Source: Deltaproteobacteria bacterium (GTDB lineage Bacteria > Bdellovibrionota > UBA2394). Taken from it: a DNA stretch of 64,000 nt. Position 1 is the first letter of the stretch, and each line of letters starts with the position of its first letter. The stretch is from positions 248,001 through 312,000 of the forward strand of contig JAFLCD010000001.1 in NCBI GenBank assembly GCA_017302715.1, read 5' to 3'. Below the pieces are notes generated by a model that was not told the DNA's origin, ran no database searches, and saw only the letters and a program-made list of their open reading frames with translations. The position numbers and the translations under genes are program-made. Positions 1 through 9,794 of this stretch are shown in pieces.

Positions 1-1063
1 CAAAGAACAGCGAGATGCTGCGACTGGACTTTCTCGAAAAGTAGTTATCGAGCATCGAGGCGCTCAAGATTATCGTCCTCGTATTTTGATTGTTGATCCT
101 AAAACCGGTGCGACTTTGATCAATCCAAGAACCAATACCGAAGTTCGATATTGGTTACCGCTGAACTCGACGATCAACGTTTCGGACGGACAAGAAGTTT
201 TGTCTGGCGATGTTCTTGCGAAGATTGCAAAAGAAACAACGAAGTCTAAAGATATTACCGGAGGTCTTCCTCGCGTTGCCGAATTATTCGAAGCACGTGC
301 TCCTCGCGAACACGCTGCCATTATCGCCGACGTCGAAGGCTTTGTAGCTTTCGGAAAAGATACCAAAGGTAAGAGAAAAGTTATTGTGACTCCTGAAAAG
401 GGTGAGCCGATTGAATATCTTATTCCAAAAGCTCGTCACATTATTGTTCGCGAAGGTGACTTCGTTCGAGCAGGTGAAGCTTTGGTCGACGGCGCGATTA
501 ATCCGCACGATATTTTGCGAGTACTTGGTGTAAAAGCCTTGGCAAAATATTTGGTCGATGAAATTCAAGAAGTTTACAGACTTCAAGGTGTAAAAATTAA
601 CGACAAACATATGGAAGCCATCGTTCGTCAGATGCTTCGAAAAGTTCGCATTTTAAATGCAAATGATTCGATGTTCCTCGAAGGCGAACCAGTAAGTCGT
701 TGGGTTTTTGAAGAAGCGAATGAAAAATTGATGAACGAAGGCAAAAAACCAGCAACTGCTGAGCCAATGCTTCTCGGTATCACCAAAGCAGCGCTTAACA
801 CCGACTCCATGCTTTCAGCAGCGAGCTTCCAAGAAACCACAAAGGTTTTCACCGAAGCCGCGATCGCAAGCAAGGTTGATAACCTTTACGGACTTAAAGA
901 GAACATCATTATGGGACGTCTACTTCCAGCAGGAACAGGCTTACCTATGTACCAAGCTCACGAAATCCTCGTCGAGGGGGGAGACGATGAGTTTTTTGGT
1001 GATGTAGATGTCGATACGACAGCTGCTGCTAATCACGATGCGCCGAAGGTCGCTTCGAGCTAA
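1..1063 (+). CDS. rpoC: DNA-directed RNA polymerase subunit beta' (C-terminal part)
   Basis: This is the 3' end of the gene for the largest subunit of RNA polymerase; the 5' part lies outside the window and the reading frame is already open from base 2. The visible roughly 350 residues carry the typical end of the beta' subunit: the GGLPRVAELFEAR segment, the HIIVREGDFVRAGEAL barrel strands, the helical VEIVRQML-type region seen here as AIVRQMLRKV, and the conserved SFQETTKVFTEAAI and GLKENIIMGRLLPAGTG segments. A short acidic and alanine-rich tail follows. A strong terminator lies directly downstream, so the rpoBC transcript probably ends before rpsL. Confidence 0.97.
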   Translation, partial: KEQRDAATGLSRKVVIEHRGAQDYRPRILIVDPKTGATLINPRTNTEVRYWLPLNSTINVSDGQEVLSGDVLAKIAKETTKSKDITGGLPRVAELFEARAPREHAAIIADVEGFVAFGKDTKGKRKVIVTPEKGEPIEYLIPKARHIIVREGDFVRAGEALVDGAINPHDILRVLGVKALAKYLVDEIQEVYRLQGVKINDKHMEAIVRQMLRKVRILNANDSMFLEGEPVSRWVFEEANEKLMNEGKKPATAEPMLLGITKAALNTDSMLSAASFQETTKVFTEAAIASKVDNLYGLKENIIMGRLLPAGTGLPMYQAHEILVEGGDDEFFGDVDVDTTAAANHDAPKVASS

Positions 1064-1090
1064 GCACTCTTAAAATCTGTCTTTTGATTT

Positions 1091-1127
1091 AGGCCCCGCT
1101 GAAGTGTAACGGCGGGGCCTTTTTTTT
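1091..1127 (+). terminator. Rho-independent terminator after rpoC
   Basis: A perfect 9-bp GC-rich stem, AGGCCCCGC (1091-1099) with GCGGGGCCT (1112-1120), closes a 12-nt loop and is followed at once by a run of T residues to 1127. It sits 28 bp after the rpoC stop codon and should separate the rpoC transcript from the ribosomal protein operon. Confidence 0.92.
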
Positions 1128-1185
1128 GGCCACCTATTCATCTCACTCAGCCCTATATTTCAAGCCATTTTCCCCATTCTCTCTG

Positions 1186-1214
1186 TTGACACCCTAGGCC
1201 CACCCACCTAATTA
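1186..1214 (+). promoter_or_regulatory. Probable promoter of the str/S10 ribosomal operon
   Basis: A perfect -35 hexamer TTGACA (1186-1191) is followed after 17 bp by TAATTA (1209-1214), a weak match to the -10 consensus. The site lies between the rpoC terminator and rpsL. The same TTGACA, 17-bp spacing and TAATT occurs upstream of rpmJ at 18019-18047, which supports a real element. The start site has not been measured. Confidence 0.5.
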
Positions 1215-1234
1215 ATAGGGCAATAGTTTGGGTG

Positions 1235-1414
1235 CTGTTTTCGTTGCGGAAAACCAGTTGCGCCCCCACTCTTAGTGTCTTTCTGTGTATTCGCCCAACG
1301 AATGCGAGAGAAGGACCAAAACAAAAATTTGAAAATAATGTGGATGTTCCACATAAAAATTAAAAGGCGAATGCCTTTGGCAGAAATATTTTTATTAACT
1401 TTTGTTGTTAATAA
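1235..1414 (+). promoter_or_regulatory. Structured leader of the rpsL operon (four hairpins)
   Basis: The roughly 200-nt leader between the presumed promoter and rpsL holds four short inverted repeats. These are GTTTTC/GAAAAC (1237-1242/1249-1254), ATGTGGA/TCCACAT (1338-1344/1348-1354), AAAGGC/GCCTTT (1363-1368/1373-1378) and TTATTAAC/GTTAATAA (1392-1399/1407-1414). The last ends six bases before the GGAGAAG Shine-Dalgarno of rpsL. Ribosomal operons are often autoregulated through leader structures, but no known motif was recognised here, so a regulatory role is inferred. Confidence 0.4.
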
Positions 1415-1429
1415 TTTTTGGAGAAGTGA

Positions 1430-1804
1430 ATGCCTACAATTAATCAACTCGTCAGAAAAGGTCGCAGAAAGCCTTTCTACAAATCGAAATCACCGGCCCT
1501 CAAACAAGCCCCTCAAAAGCGCGGAGTTTGTACTCGGGTTTATACCATGACACCGAAGAAACCGAATTCGGCTCTTCGAAAAGTTGCTCGTGTTCGTTTG
1601 ACGAACAAGCATGAAGTCACGGCCTACATCGGTGGAGTTGGACACAATTTACAAGAGCACTCTGTAGTTTTAATTCGTGGTGGCCGGGTAAAAGATTTGC
1701 CAGGAGTTCGTTACCATATCGTTCGTGGCTCGCTTGATGCCACTGGAGTTGCTAACCGAAAGAAAAGCCGTTCGAAATACGGCGCGAAACGACCTAAGTC
1801 ATAA
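1430..1804 (+). CDS. rpsL: 30S ribosomal protein S12
   Basis: S12 forms part of the decoding centre. At 124 residues it has the usual length, and the hallmark segments [11 protein letters not shown] and [17 protein letters not shown] are present. The Asp in VKDLPG is the residue that RimO methylthiolates in other bacteria, and rimO is encoded in this window at 23784. The lysine in PKKPNS is the ordinary streptomycin-sensitive form. The ATG follows GGAGAAG by 6 nt. It is the first gene of the long ribosomal operon. Confidence 0.98.
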   Translation: MPTINQLVRKGRRKPFYKSKSPALKQAPQKRGVCTRVYTMTPKKPNSALRKVARVRLTNKHEVTAYIGGVGHNLQEHSVVLIRGGRVKDLPGVRYHIVRGSLDATGVANRKKSRSKYGAKRPKS

Positions 1805-1855
1805 GTTTAGCTTTTTAAGGTCGCACCTATAAGAGTGCGTGAAAGGAAATAAGAA

Positions 1856-2326
1856 ATGCCACGACGAAAAAGAGTTTTAGCCCGCCCCTCCGTAGAAGCG
1901 GACGGTCGTTACAACGATGTAGTTGTTTCAAAGTTTATTAATATGATCATGTATCACGGCAAAAAAACCATCGCGACACGCATCGTTTACAAAGCCATGG
2001 ATGATCTCAAGGCTAAAGGCGAAGACGGAATTAAAGTTTTCAAAAAGGCTATCGATAATGTGAAGCCAGAAATTGAAGTCCGTTCCCGACGTGTTGGGGG
2101 CGCTAACTATCAAGTTCCTATGGAAGTTCGTCCTGAAAGAAAAATTACATTGAGCTGTCGTTGGTTGATCGAAAGTGCTCGTGGACGCGCTGGACATACA
2201 ATGTCCGATAAACTTTCGGCAGAACTTTACGAAGCAGCTCAAGGCCGAGGTGGCGCTATGAAGAAGAGAGAAGATGTTCATAAGATGGCAGAAGCGAACC
2301 GCGCGTTTGCTCACTTCCGTTGGTAG
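1856..2326 (+). CDS. rpsG: 30S ribosomal protein S7
   Basis: S7 nucleates assembly of the 30S head on 16S rRNA and lines the E site. The 156-residue protein starts MPRRKRV and carries the conserved segments NMIMYHGKKTIA, VGGANYQVPMEVRP and the basic end MAEANRAFAHFRW. A GAAAGGAAATAAG ribosome-binding site precedes the ATG. The order rpsL-rpsG-fusA-tuf is the classical str operon. Confidence 0.98.
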   Translation: MPRRKRVLARPSVEADGRYNDVVVSKFINMIMYHGKKTIATRIVYKAMDDLKAKGEDGIKVFKKAIDNVKPEIEVRSRRVGGANYQVPMEVRPERKITLSCRWLIESARGRAGHTMSDKLSAELYEAAQGRGGAMKKREDVHKMAEANRAFAHFRW

Positions 2327-2344
2327 TGAATTTGAAGGAATGAT

Positions 2345-4453
2345 GTGAGTGCAGCAATTGCCATTAGAGATGATCTAGATATGTCGCTCGAAAGAATTCG
2401 AAATATCGGAATCATTGCGCACATCGATGCGGGTAAAACCACAACGACTGAGCGCATTCTCTATTACACCGGCGTTACTCATCGACTTGGAAACGTCGAT
2501 GAAGGAAACACGCAGATGGACTGGATGGTCCAAGAGCAAGAGCGCGGCATCACCATTACTTCTGCAGCGACCACTTGTTACTGGAATGATTGGCAGATCA
2601 ATATTATCGACACTCCTGGACATGTTGATTTTACAGTCGAAGTTGAAAGATCTCTTCGCGTTCTCGATGGAGCCGTTGGCGTTTTTTGTGCAGTGAGTGG
2701 AGTTCAACCACAGTCTGAAACTGTTTGGAGACAGGCTGATAAATATCATGTTCCTCGAATCGCTTTTGTTAACAAAATGGATCGCTTAGGCGCTGACTTC
2801 AATCGTGTTCTTCAAATGATGCGAACCAAATTGCATGCCAATCCGATCGCTGTGCAAATGCCAATTGGTAAAGAAGATACTTTCGTTGGAGCAATTGATT
2901 TGATTGATCAAAAAGCTCTTCTTTGGAAATCCGATGAAACTGGAACTAAATTTGAAGTTTCTGAAATTCCTGCTGAATTAAAAGCAGATGCAAAAAAAGC
3001 TCGAGAAGAAATGCTTGAAGCTATCGCTAATTGCGATGATGAAGTTGCAAATTTATATTTGAGTGGCGAAGAAATTTCTCGCGACATTTTAATTGGTGCA
3101 ATTCGAAAAATTGCTCTTTCACTTAAAGGCACTCCTGTATTTTGTGGATCTTCTTTTAAAAATCGTGGCGTTCAGCCTTTGCTCGATGGAGTAGTACGCT
3201 ATCTTCCATCTCCCAATGATTTGCCTGCAGTTGTGGGTGTTGATCCAAAAGACAAGACAAAGAAGATTGAGCGCGAAGCAAAAGATTCTGCTCCGCTTTC
3301 AGCTCTCGTTTTTAAAATCATGACGGATCCTTTTGTGGGACCTCTTTCTTATGTTCGCATTTACTCCGGCAAGCTTGAAAAAGGCGCACAAGTTTTGAAT
3401 GTGGCGAAAGAAAAGAAGGAGCGCATCAGTAGACTTCTTCGCGTTCATGCGAATCAAAGTCAGGATATCGATGTGATCGGCCCAGGAGAAATCGCAGCCG
3501 TTGTTGGATTAAAATTTGCAACCACTGGCGATACTCTCGCTGATTTAAATAAACCTGTTTTGTTAGAGTCGATTCAATTTCCTGATCCGGTGATTTCGAT
3601 TGCGATTGAGCCAAAAACAAAGGCGGATCAAGAAAAGCTCGCTGAATCTTTGAAAAAACTTTCGATTGAAGATCCAAGTTTCAAAGTAGTGATCAATGAA
3701 GACACGGCTCAAACTTTGATAGCTGGAATGGGCGAGCTCCATTTAGAAATTATTGTTGATCGCTTGATGCGTGAATTCAAAGTGGATGCCAACGTTGGTA
3801 AACCACAAGTTTCTTACAAAGAAACCATCGCAAAAGAAGTTGAAGTTGATTCTAAATATGATCGCCAAATTGGGGGCCGAAATCACTTCGCTCAATTGCG
3901 TCTCAAAGTTAGACCTCTCGAAGCTGGTGCTGGCTTTAAATATATCAACCAACTTAAAGCGGGCACGATCCCAGCTGAATATGTTCCAGCTATTGAAGAA
4001 GGAATTCGCGAATCTCTGCAAAACGGCATGTTGGGCGGATATTCCGTGATTGATGTTGAAGTGACAGTGATCAATGCAGCTTTTAAAGAAGATGAATCTT
4101 CGGAGCTCGCGTTCAAAGTCGCTGCTAGTCTTGGTTTTAAAGAGGCCTGCAAAAAGGCCGGACCGACTCTGATTGAACCTATTATGGACCTCGAAGTTGT
4201 AGTTCCCGAGGAATATATGAGTCCGGTTATTGGAGATTTAAACAGCCGCCGGGGCCACATCCATTCTATGGATGAGCGCGCTGGCAATAGAGTGCTTAAA
4301 GGTGAAGTGCCTCTGGCTGCAGTATTTGGTTATGCAACGGCTTTGCGATCTTTATCGCAGGGACGTGCGACGTATTCAATGGAACCGCTGAAGTACGAGG
4401 CGGTCCCAACAAACATGGTAGAAGGAATTGTAGGAAGACTTAACTTAGCTTAA
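2345..4453 (+). CDS. fusA: Translation elongation factor G
   Basis: EF-G is the GTPase that drives ribosomal translocation. The 702-residue product has the GTP-binding motifs [13 protein letters not shown] (G1), DTPGHVDF (G3) and NKMDR (G4) in order, followed by domains II-V; the C-terminal region includes [14 protein letters not shown]. The chosen start is GTG at 2345, 7 nt after GAAGGA; a later in-frame ATG at 2381 would also leave the G domain intact, so the first 12 residues are uncertain. Length and domain order are those of ordinary EF-G rather than a specialised paralogue. Confidence 0.97.
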   Translation: MSAAIAIRDDLDMSLERIRNIGIIAHIDAGKTTTTERILYYTGVTHRLGNVDEGNTQMDWMVQEQERGITITSAATTCYWNDWQINIIDTPGHVDFTVEVERSLRVLDGAVGVFCAVSGVQPQSETVWRQADKYHVPRIAFVNKMDRLGADFNRVLQMMRTKLHANPIAVQMPIGKEDTFVGAIDLIDQKALLWKSDETGTKFEVSEIPAELKADAKKAREEMLEAIANCDDEVANLYLSGEEISRDILIGAIRKIALSLKGTPVFCGSSFKNRGVQPLLDGVVRYLPSPNDLPAVVGVDPKDKTKKIEREAKDSAPLSALVFKIMTDPFVGPLSYVRIYSGKLEKGAQVLNVAKEKKERISRLLRVHANQSQDIDVIGPGEIAAVVGLKFATTGDTLADLNKPVLLESIQFPDPVISIAIEPKTKADQEKLAESLKKLSIEDPSFKVVINEDTAQTLIAGMGELHLEIIVDRLMREFKVDANVGKPQVSYKETIAKEVEVDSKYDRQIGGRNHFAQLRLKVRPLEAGAGFKYINQLKAGTIPAEYVPAIEEGIRESLQNGMLGGYSVIDVEVTVINAAFKEDESSELAFKVAASLGFKEACKKAGPTLIEPIMDLEVVVPEEYMSPVIGDLNSRRGHIHSMDERAGNRVLKGEVPLAAVFGYATALRSLSQGRATYSMEPLKYEAVPTNMVEGIVGRLNLA

Positions 4454-4488
4454 TTTGATTTGCTTTAGGTAACAAAGGAGAGAACACA

Positions 4489-5685
4489 ATGGCAAAAGCA
4501 AAGTTCGAACGTAAAAAAACACATGTGAACGTAGGAACCATCGGTCACGTTGACCACGGAAAAACTACACTCACAGCAGCGATCACCAAGGTGTGCGCTG
4601 AAGCCGGTAAAGCTGAATTCAAAGCTTATGACCAAATCGATAAAACTCCCGAAGAAAAAGCTCGGGGTATTACGATTTCAACAGCTCACGTTGAGTATGA
4701 AACTGACAAACGTCATTACGCTCACGTCGATTGTCCGGGACATGCTGACTATGTAAAAAACATGATCACGGGTGCTGCTCAAATGGACGGCGCTATCTTG
4801 GTTTGCTCGGCCGCAGATGGTCCGATGCCACAAACTCGAGAGCATATTCTTTTGGCTCGACAAGTAGGCGTTCCTCACATCGTCGTGTTTCTAAATAAAT
4901 GCGATATGGTTGATGATGCTGAACTTTTAGAGCTCGTAGAAGTTGAACTTCGCGATCTTTTAAGTTCGTATAAATTTCCTGGAGATAAAATTCCAATCGT
5001 TCGTGGATCTGCTTTGAAAGCTCTCGAAGGAGACAAAGGTGATCTTGGCGAACCAGCTATCAAAAAACTTTTGGATACTTTGGATACTTATATTCCAGAT
5101 CCAATTCGTGAAACTGATAAGCCACTTTTGATGCCTGTTGAAGATGTGTTCTCGATCTCTGGTCGGGGAACTGTTGTGACCGGTCGTATCGAAAGAGGAA
5201 AAGTTAAAGTCGGCGATGAAATTGAAATCGTAGGAATTCGTCCTACAACCGTTACAGTTATCACTGGCGTTGAAATGTTCCGAAAACTTTTGGACGACGC
5301 AATGGCAGGGGACAACGTAGGTCTTCTTCTCCGCGGTACAAAACGTGAAGAAGTTGAGCGTGGACAAGTTATTGCAGCTAAAGGCTCGATCGCTCCTCAC
5401 ACCAAGTTCAAAGCTGAAGTTTATGTTTTGAAAAAAGAAGAAGGCGGACGTCATACTCCATTCTTCAAAGGATACCGACCTCAGTTTTATTTCAGAACTA
5501 CAGATGTGACCGGAGTTTGTACTCTTCCTCCAAATGTAGAAATGGTTATGCCTGGAGATAACATCAGCATTGAAGTGGAACTCATCACTCCAATCGCTAT
5601 GGAAAAACAACTCCGTTTTGCTATCCGAGAAGGTGGTCGAACAGTTGGATCCGGCATCGTCACTGAAGTTGTGAATACAAAGTAA
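4489..5685 (+). CDS. tuf: Translation elongation factor Tu
   Basis: EF-Tu delivers aminoacyl-tRNA to the ribosomal A site as a GTP complex. The 398-residue sequence has [10 protein letters not shown] (P loop), [13 protein letters not shown] (G3) and NKCDMVDD (G4), followed by two beta-barrel domains ending in the typical [14 protein letters not shown]. The ATG follows AAAGGAGAG. Only one tuf copy lies in this window; many proteobacteria have a second elsewhere. Confidence 0.98.
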   Translation: MAKAKFERKKTHVNVGTIGHVDHGKTTLTAAITKVCAEAGKAEFKAYDQIDKTPEEKARGITISTAHVEYETDKRHYAHVDCPGHADYVKNMITGAAQMDGAILVCSAADGPMPQTREHILLARQVGVPHIVVFLNKCDMVDDAELLELVEVELRDLLSSYKFPGDKIPIVRGSALKALEGDKGDLGEPAIKKLLDTLDTYIPDPIRETDKPLLMPVEDVFSISGRGTVVTGRIERGKVKVGDEIEIVGIRPTTVTVITGVEMFRKLLDDAMAGDNVGLLLRGTKREEVERGQVIAAKGSIAPHTKFKAEVYVLKKEEGGRHTPFFKGYRPQFYFRTTDVTGVCTLPPNVEMVMPGDNISIEVELITPIAMEKQLRFAIREGGRTVGSGIVTEVVNTK

Positions 5686-5701
5686 AAAAAAGGAAACTAC
5701 C

Positions 5702-6007
5702 GTGCAAGGCGAGAAAATTAGAATAAAATTGAAGGCGTACGAATCAACTTTGCTTGATTCGGCGATTCAGGAAATTGTGTCTACGGCGAAGCGAACGGGT
5801 GCGAATATTGCGGGTCCGATTCCGCTACCAACACGTAAGTCACGCTTCTGTGTTCTGCGCTCGCCTCATACGGACAAAAAATCTCGAGAACATTTTGAGA
5901 TTAGAACTCACAAACGTCTGCTCGATATTTTGAGCCCAACTCAGCAGACCATTGATGCGCTGATGAAACTTGATTTATCGGCCGGCGTTCATGTGGAGAT
6001 CGAATAA
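5702..6007 (+). CDS. rpsJ: 30S ribosomal protein S10
   Basis: S10 binds the 30S head and, as NusE, takes part in antitermination. The 101-residue protein has the typical [14 protein letters not shown] opening and [29 protein letters not shown]. It starts with GTG at 5702 after AAAAAGGAAAC. The stop codon overlaps the rplC ATG by one base, implying coupling. It opens the S10 cluster just 16 bp after tuf, so str and S10 appear joined. Confidence 0.97.
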   Translation: MQGEKIRIKLKAYESTLLDSAIQEIVSTAKRTGANIAGPIPLPTRKSRFCVLRSPHTDKKSREHFEIRTHKRLLDILSPTQQTIDALMKLDLSAGVHVEIE

Positions 6008-6660
6008 TGGCACAACTTTTAGGTAGAAAAGTTGGAATGACCCAAGCCTTCGGACCTGAAGGCGAGGCCATTCCAGTTTCAGTTATCAAAGCGGGACCTT
6101 GCAAAGTATTGCAGGCTAAAACAGTTGAGAAGGATGGATATCAGTCTGTCGTTCTTGGATTTGAAGAAGTCGAAGGTTCCAAAATTAAAGCCAAAGCTCA
6201 GCTTGGTGCTTTCAAAAAACTTGGCACGGCTTGTTTTAAAGTCACCAAAGAAATTCAAGGCGGTACGGCTGAAACTGGCGCTGACTTAAATGTTTCGCAA
6301 TTTGCTGAAGGTGACATTTTGTTAATCGAAGGCGTTTCTAAGGGCCACGGTTGGACGAGCGTTATCAAAAAATGGAACTTCGGAACAGGTCGCGAATCTC
6401 ATGGCGGTAATTGCCAGCGTAAGATGGGTTCGTCAGGTATGCACACTTGGCCTGCTCACGTTATTAAAGGAAAAAAAATGTCCGGTCGTTGGGGATCTGA
6501 AAAGATCACTCTTCGCACAGTTGAAGTTGTGAAGGTTGTTCTTGAAGACCATTTGTTAATGGTTAAAGGCCCCCTTCCAGGTGGACGTCATGGACTTTTA
6601 AAAATGAGAAAAATGGGCGTTAAAAAAGCCAAACAAGTTCAGAAAGAGAAAGCGGCTTAA
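6007..6660 (+). CDS. rplC: 50S ribosomal protein L3, with a divergent loop near the peptidyl-transferase centre
   Basis: L3 is an early assembly protein whose long loop reaches towards the peptidyl-transferase centre. The 217-residue protein starts LLGRKVGMTQAF and keeps VIKKWNFGTG and KGKKMSGRWGSEKITL. The loop that reads PGSIGQNQTPGKVF in Escherichia coli is here MGSSGMHTWPAHVI. The methylated glutamine (Q150 in E. coli, target of PrmB) therefore appears to be replaced by threonine, on an alignment made by eye. The ATG overlaps the rpsJ stop. Confidence 0.96.
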   Translation: MAQLLGRKVGMTQAFGPEGEAIPVSVIKAGPCKVLQAKTVEKDGYQSVVLGFEEVEGSKIKAKAQLGAFKKLGTACFKVTKEIQGGTAETGADLNVSQFAEGDILLIEGVSKGHGWTSVIKKWNFGTGRESHGGNCQRKMGSSGMHTWPAHVIKGKKMSGRWGSEKITLRTVEVVKVVLEDHLLMVKGPLPGGRHGLLKMRKMGVKKAKQVQKEKAA

Positions 6661-6670
6661 CGCGCTTTAG

Positions 6671-7357
6671 GTGAAAATGATGGAATTAAAAATTCTCAAT
6701 TCAAAAAAAGAAGTTGTCGGCAAAGAAAATGTCGATGAAGCGATCTTCAAAGCGGAGTTTCGCCCTCATCTTATGCATGACTATGTCGTGATGCAAAGAC
6801 GAGCACTTCGACAAGGTACAGCTTCTACAAAGACGCGAGCCGAAGTGAGTGGAACTGGAAAAAAGCCTTTTAAACAAAAAGGAACAGGCCACGCTCGACA
6901 AGGTACTTTGATTGGCCCCCATCAACCTGGTGGTGGTATTGCGTTTGGTCCAAAGCCACATAAATATTCTTCGAATTTAAATCGAAAAGCAAAAATTGAA
7001 GCTCTTCGCGTTGCTCTTTCGCAAAAAAATTACGAAGGCAAATTGGCGATTTTGGATAAATTCGAAATCAAATCTGGAAAAACCAAGGAAGCTTTTAAAA
7101 TTTTGTCAGGTTTTTCTGATCGATCCACTCTTCTCATCGGAGATCTTTCGACTGAAACAAAGCGCAGTATGCAAAATTTGGCTTCTTCGAAATTTTTATC
7201 TCCAGAAGGTTTGAATGTGATGGACCTTTTGAAATTCGATCAAATTTTGATCACTAAAGATAGTTTGGCGAAAGTAAATGATCGCTTGAAAGTTGTTGCT
7301 ACGAAAAAAACGACAACTAAAAAAGCGAGCGCCTCGAAAGGAAAAGTCGCAGCATGA
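6671..7357 (+). CDS. rplD: 50S ribosomal protein L4
   Basis: L4 lines the exit tunnel of the 50S subunit. The 228 residues include the diagnostic loop KPFKQKGTGHARQGTL and GPKPHKYSSNLNRK. The C-terminus is extended by a Lys/Ala/Thr-rich tail (about the last 20 residues). The start is ambiguous: GTG at 6671 or in-frame ATG codons at 6677 and 6680. The stop overlaps rplW in an ATGA arrangement. Confidence 0.96.
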   Translation: MKMMELKILNSKKEVVGKENVDEAIFKAEFRPHLMHDYVVMQRRALRQGTASTKTRAEVSGTGKKPFKQKGTGHARQGTLIGPHQPGGGIAFGPKPHKYSSNLNRKAKIEALRVALSQKNYEGKLAILDKFEIKSGKTKEAFKILSGFSDRSTLLIGDLSTETKRSMQNLASSKFLSPEGLNVMDLLKFDQILITKDSLAKVNDRLKVVATKKTTTKKASASKGKVAA

Positions 7358-7638
7358 GAAAGCTCATCAAATATCCTCATGTGACTGAGAAAGCTTCGAA
7401 CCTTCAATCCAATTTGAATCAGTATGTTTTCGTAGTTGAAAAAGACGCAAACAAATTTGAAATCAAAAAGGCTGTGGAAGCTCTCAAGAAAAATATTGAG
7501 ATCGAAAGTATTCGTACCGTCGTTGTTCGAGGAAAAGTTAAACGCCTCGGAATGACGAAAGGTAAAAGATCTAACTGGAAAAAAGCGATTGTTCGTTTGA
7601 AAGAAGGTCAATCGCTCGAACTATTTGAGGCAGTTTAA
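7354..7638 (+). CDS. rplW: 50S ribosomal protein L23
   Basis: L23 lies at the tunnel exit, where trigger factor and the signal recognition particle dock. The 94-residue sequence has the family pattern IKYPHVTEKASNL, YVFVVEKDANKFEIKKAVE and a basic loop KRLGMTKGKRSNWKKA. It overlaps rplD by 4 bp (ATGA). Trigger factor itself is encoded in this window at 31390-32703. Confidence 0.96.
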   Translation: MRKLIKYPHVTEKASNLQSNLNQYVFVVEKDANKFEIKKAVEALKKNIEIESIRTVVVRGKVKRLGMTKGKRSNWKKAIVRLKEGQSLELFEAV

Positions 7639-7666
7639 GATTAAGTTTTTATTAAAGGGATAAACC

Positions 7667-8503
7667 ATGGGATTTTATAAACCGATTACTCCATCAAGAA
7701 GATTTTACACTCGAAGAGATTTCTCTGAAATCACTCCAGGAGTGCGTCCAACAAAATCTTTGCTCGAGCCACTTCCTGGAACTGGCGGAAGAAATAATCA
7801 CGGACATATCACCTCTCGTTTTCGAGGGGGCGGTCACAAGCGTCTTTATCGTATTATCGATTTTCGTCGCGATAAGATTGGAGTTCCCGGAACGGTTGTC
7901 AGTATTGAATACGATCCAAATCGATCGGTGAATATTGCTCTTATCCAATACGCTGATGGAGAGAAGCGATATATTTTAGCTCCTCAAGGTTTGACGGTTT
8001 CACTTGCTGTTTCATCAGGCCCTAAGGCAGAAATTTTGCCTGGATGTGCGCTTCCTTTAAGTGCGATTCCTGTTGGAACATTCATCCACAATATTGAATT
8101 GAAGCGAGGAAAAGGCGGAGCAATGGCTCGTTCAGCCGGAACTTTTGCTCAGCTCGTAGCTAAAGAAGGTGAATATGCAACGGTGCGTTTGCCTTCGGGT
8201 GAAATTCGAAAAGTTATTTTAGAAAATTACGCCACGATTGGTCAGCTTGGAAATGCCGAGCACATGAACATCAGTTGGGGTAAAGCCGGTCGTTCTCGTT
8301 GGCTTGGAAAAATGCCTCATAATCGCGGAACTTCTATGAATCCTGTGGATCACCCACACGGAGGAGGCCAAGGAAAAACCAAGGGTGGACGTCATCCAGT
8401 TACTCCATGGGGTAAACCTACTAAGGGATATAGAACTCGTAATAGCAAACGAACAGATGGAATGCGTATTCAAAGACGCAATACAAAGTTAGGCGGAAAT
8501 TGA
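7667..8503 (+). CDS. rplB: 50S ribosomal protein L2
   Basis: L2 contacts the peptidyl-transferase region and the intersubunit bridges. The 278-residue protein has the normal length, the [19 protein letters not shown] segment and the conserved [21 protein letters not shown] loop with its functional histidine. An AAAGGGA ribosome-binding site precedes the ATG. Confidence 0.98.
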   Translation: MGFYKPITPSRRFYTRRDFSEITPGVRPTKSLLEPLPGTGGRNNHGHITSRFRGGGHKRLYRIIDFRRDKIGVPGTVVSIEYDPNRSVNIALIQYADGEKRYILAPQGLTVSLAVSSGPKAEILPGCALPLSAIPVGTFIHNIELKRGKGGAMARSAGTFAQLVAKEGEYATVRLPSGEIRKVILENYATIGQLGNAEHMNISWGKAGRSRWLGKMPHNRGTSMNPVDHPHGGGQGKTKGGRHPVTPWGKPTKGYRTRNSKRTDGMRIQRRNTKLGGN

Positions 8504-8504
8504 T

Positions 8505-8792
8505 ATGGCTAGATCGCTAAAAAAAGGACCATTTGTAGATCATCATTTGTGGCAAAAAGTTTTGGCCCAAAAAGATGGTTCAAATAAAAAAATGATTAAA
8601 ACTTGGTCGAGACGATCAACCATTTTACCAGAAATGGTGGGAATTACTTTTGCTGTTCATAACGGAAAAGTTTTCACTCCCGTTTTCGTTACTGAAAATA
8701 TGGTAGGACATAAACTTGGTGAATTTTCTCCGACTAGAACGTTCAAGCAACATTCCGGAGATCGTAAAGCAGGTAAGGAGGTAGCGGCGTAA
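8505..8792 (+). CDS. rpsS: 30S ribosomal protein S19
   Basis: S19 sits in the 30S head and contacts the A-site finger and S13. The 95 residues include [31 protein letters not shown] and [18 protein letters not shown], all typical. Only one base separates the rplB stop from this ATG, as expected in the S10 cluster. Confidence 0.97.
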   Translation: MARSLKKGPFVDHHLWQKVLAQKDGSNKKMIKTWSRRSTILPEMVGITFAVHNGKVFTPVFVTENMVGHKLGEFSPTRTFKQHSGDRKAGKEVAA

Positions 8793-8794
8793 TC

Positions 8795-9124
8795 ATGGAA
8801 GCTACTGCTAAATTAAAATTTGCTCGCATTTCCTCAAAGAAAATGCAGCCTATCGCAAAAATGGTACGCGGACGCTCTTTGGCTGAAGCGATTGCTGTTT
8901 TGCAATTTACTCCAAAAAAAGGGGCCATCTTCATTCGCAAAGTAATCGAATCTGCTCGAAGCAATGCGGCTGAAAAACAAATGGATGTCGATACTTTGAA
9001 AGTAAAATTGATCACGATTGATCGAGGTCCAATGATGTATCGAATGATGACTCGACAAAGAGGTATGGCTTACCGCATTCGACGAAGAAGTGTTCATATT
9101 TCCGTAACGTTAGGAGCTGCATAA
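8795..9124 (+). CDS. rplV: 50S ribosomal protein L22
   Basis: L22 contacts all domains of 23S rRNA and forms part of the exit-tunnel constriction with L4. The 109 residues show [21 protein letters not shown] and the basic beta-hairpin [31 protein letters not shown] lies in the end of rpsS and serves as its ribosome-binding site. The stop overlaps the rpsC ATG by one base. Confidence 0.97.
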   Translation: MEATAKLKFARISSKKMQPIAKMVRGRSLAEAIAVLQFTPKKGAIFIRKVIESARSNAAEKQMDVDTLKVKLITIDRGPMMYRMMTRQRGMAYRIRRRSVHISVTLGAA

Positions 9125-9786
9125 TGGGTCAAAAGATTCATCCAACTGGTTTTAGAATTAAAGTTATTCGTGGTTGGGATTCAGTTTGGTTTGCCGAAAA
9201 AAAATACGGTGAACTTTTAAAAGAAGATCTCGCAGTTCGAAATTTTCTTGATGAAAAAGTAGCGCATGCTGGAATTTCTAAAGTCGTGATTGAACGTTCC
9301 TCTTCGAAAGTTCGAGTGACCATTCACACTTCTCGACCTGGAATTATTATCGGCAAAAAAGGCGCTGGCATCGATGTGCTCAAAGCTCAACTTCAAAAGT
9401 TAGTTTCGACTGAACTTTTGTTGAACATCAAAGAAGTACGAAAAGCTGAAATAGATTCTAAATTGGTTGCTGAAAATATTGCTACTCAACTGGAAAGACG
9501 AGTTGCTTTTAGACGAGCGATGAAAAAAGCTCTTCAGTCTGCAATGAAGTTTGGAGCTGAAGGAATCAAAGTTCAATTGAGTGGTCGTTTGGCAGGAGCT
9601 GAAATGGCTCGGATGGAGAGATATATGGAAGGACGAGTTCCTCTTCACACTCTTCGTGCTGATATTGATTATGGTACTGCAACCGCCCGAACAACTTACG
9701 GAGCGATTGGTGTAAAAGTTTGGATTTTTAAAGGCGAAGTGCTCGAGAAAAATAGACAGCAAGAGGAAGCGGCACTCGTAGCTTAG
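9124..9786 (+). CDS. rpsC: 30S ribosomal protein S3
   Basis: S3 binds at the mRNA entry channel and has helicase-assisting activity. The 220-residue protein opens [28 protein letters not shown] in family style, has a KH domain with the IIGKKGAGI GxxG loop around residues 75-85, and the C-terminal [18 protein letters not shown] strands. Coupled to rplV by a one-base overlap. Confidence 0.97.
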   Translation: MGQKIHPTGFRIKVIRGWDSVWFAEKKYGELLKEDLAVRNFLDEKVAHAGISKVVIERSSSKVRVTIHTSRPGIIIGKKGAGIDVLKAQLQKLVSTELLLNIKEVRKAEIDSKLVAENIATQLERRVAFRRAMKKALQSAMKFGAEGIKVQLSGRLAGAEMARMERYMEGRVPLHTLRADIDYGTATARTTYGAIGVKVWIFKGEVLEKNRQQEEAALVA

Positions 9787-9794
9787 GAGAATAA

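Noticed and set aside
1275-1550. 91-codon plus-strand ORF over the rpsL leader
   Set aside because: It overlaps the structured leader and runs into rpsL in another frame, and it has no ribosome-binding site or recognisable sequence.
4960-5610. 216-codon minus-strand ORF opposite tuf
   Set aside because: It is a shadow of the highly biased tuf codons. The peptide is Ser/Phe-rich and has no family features.
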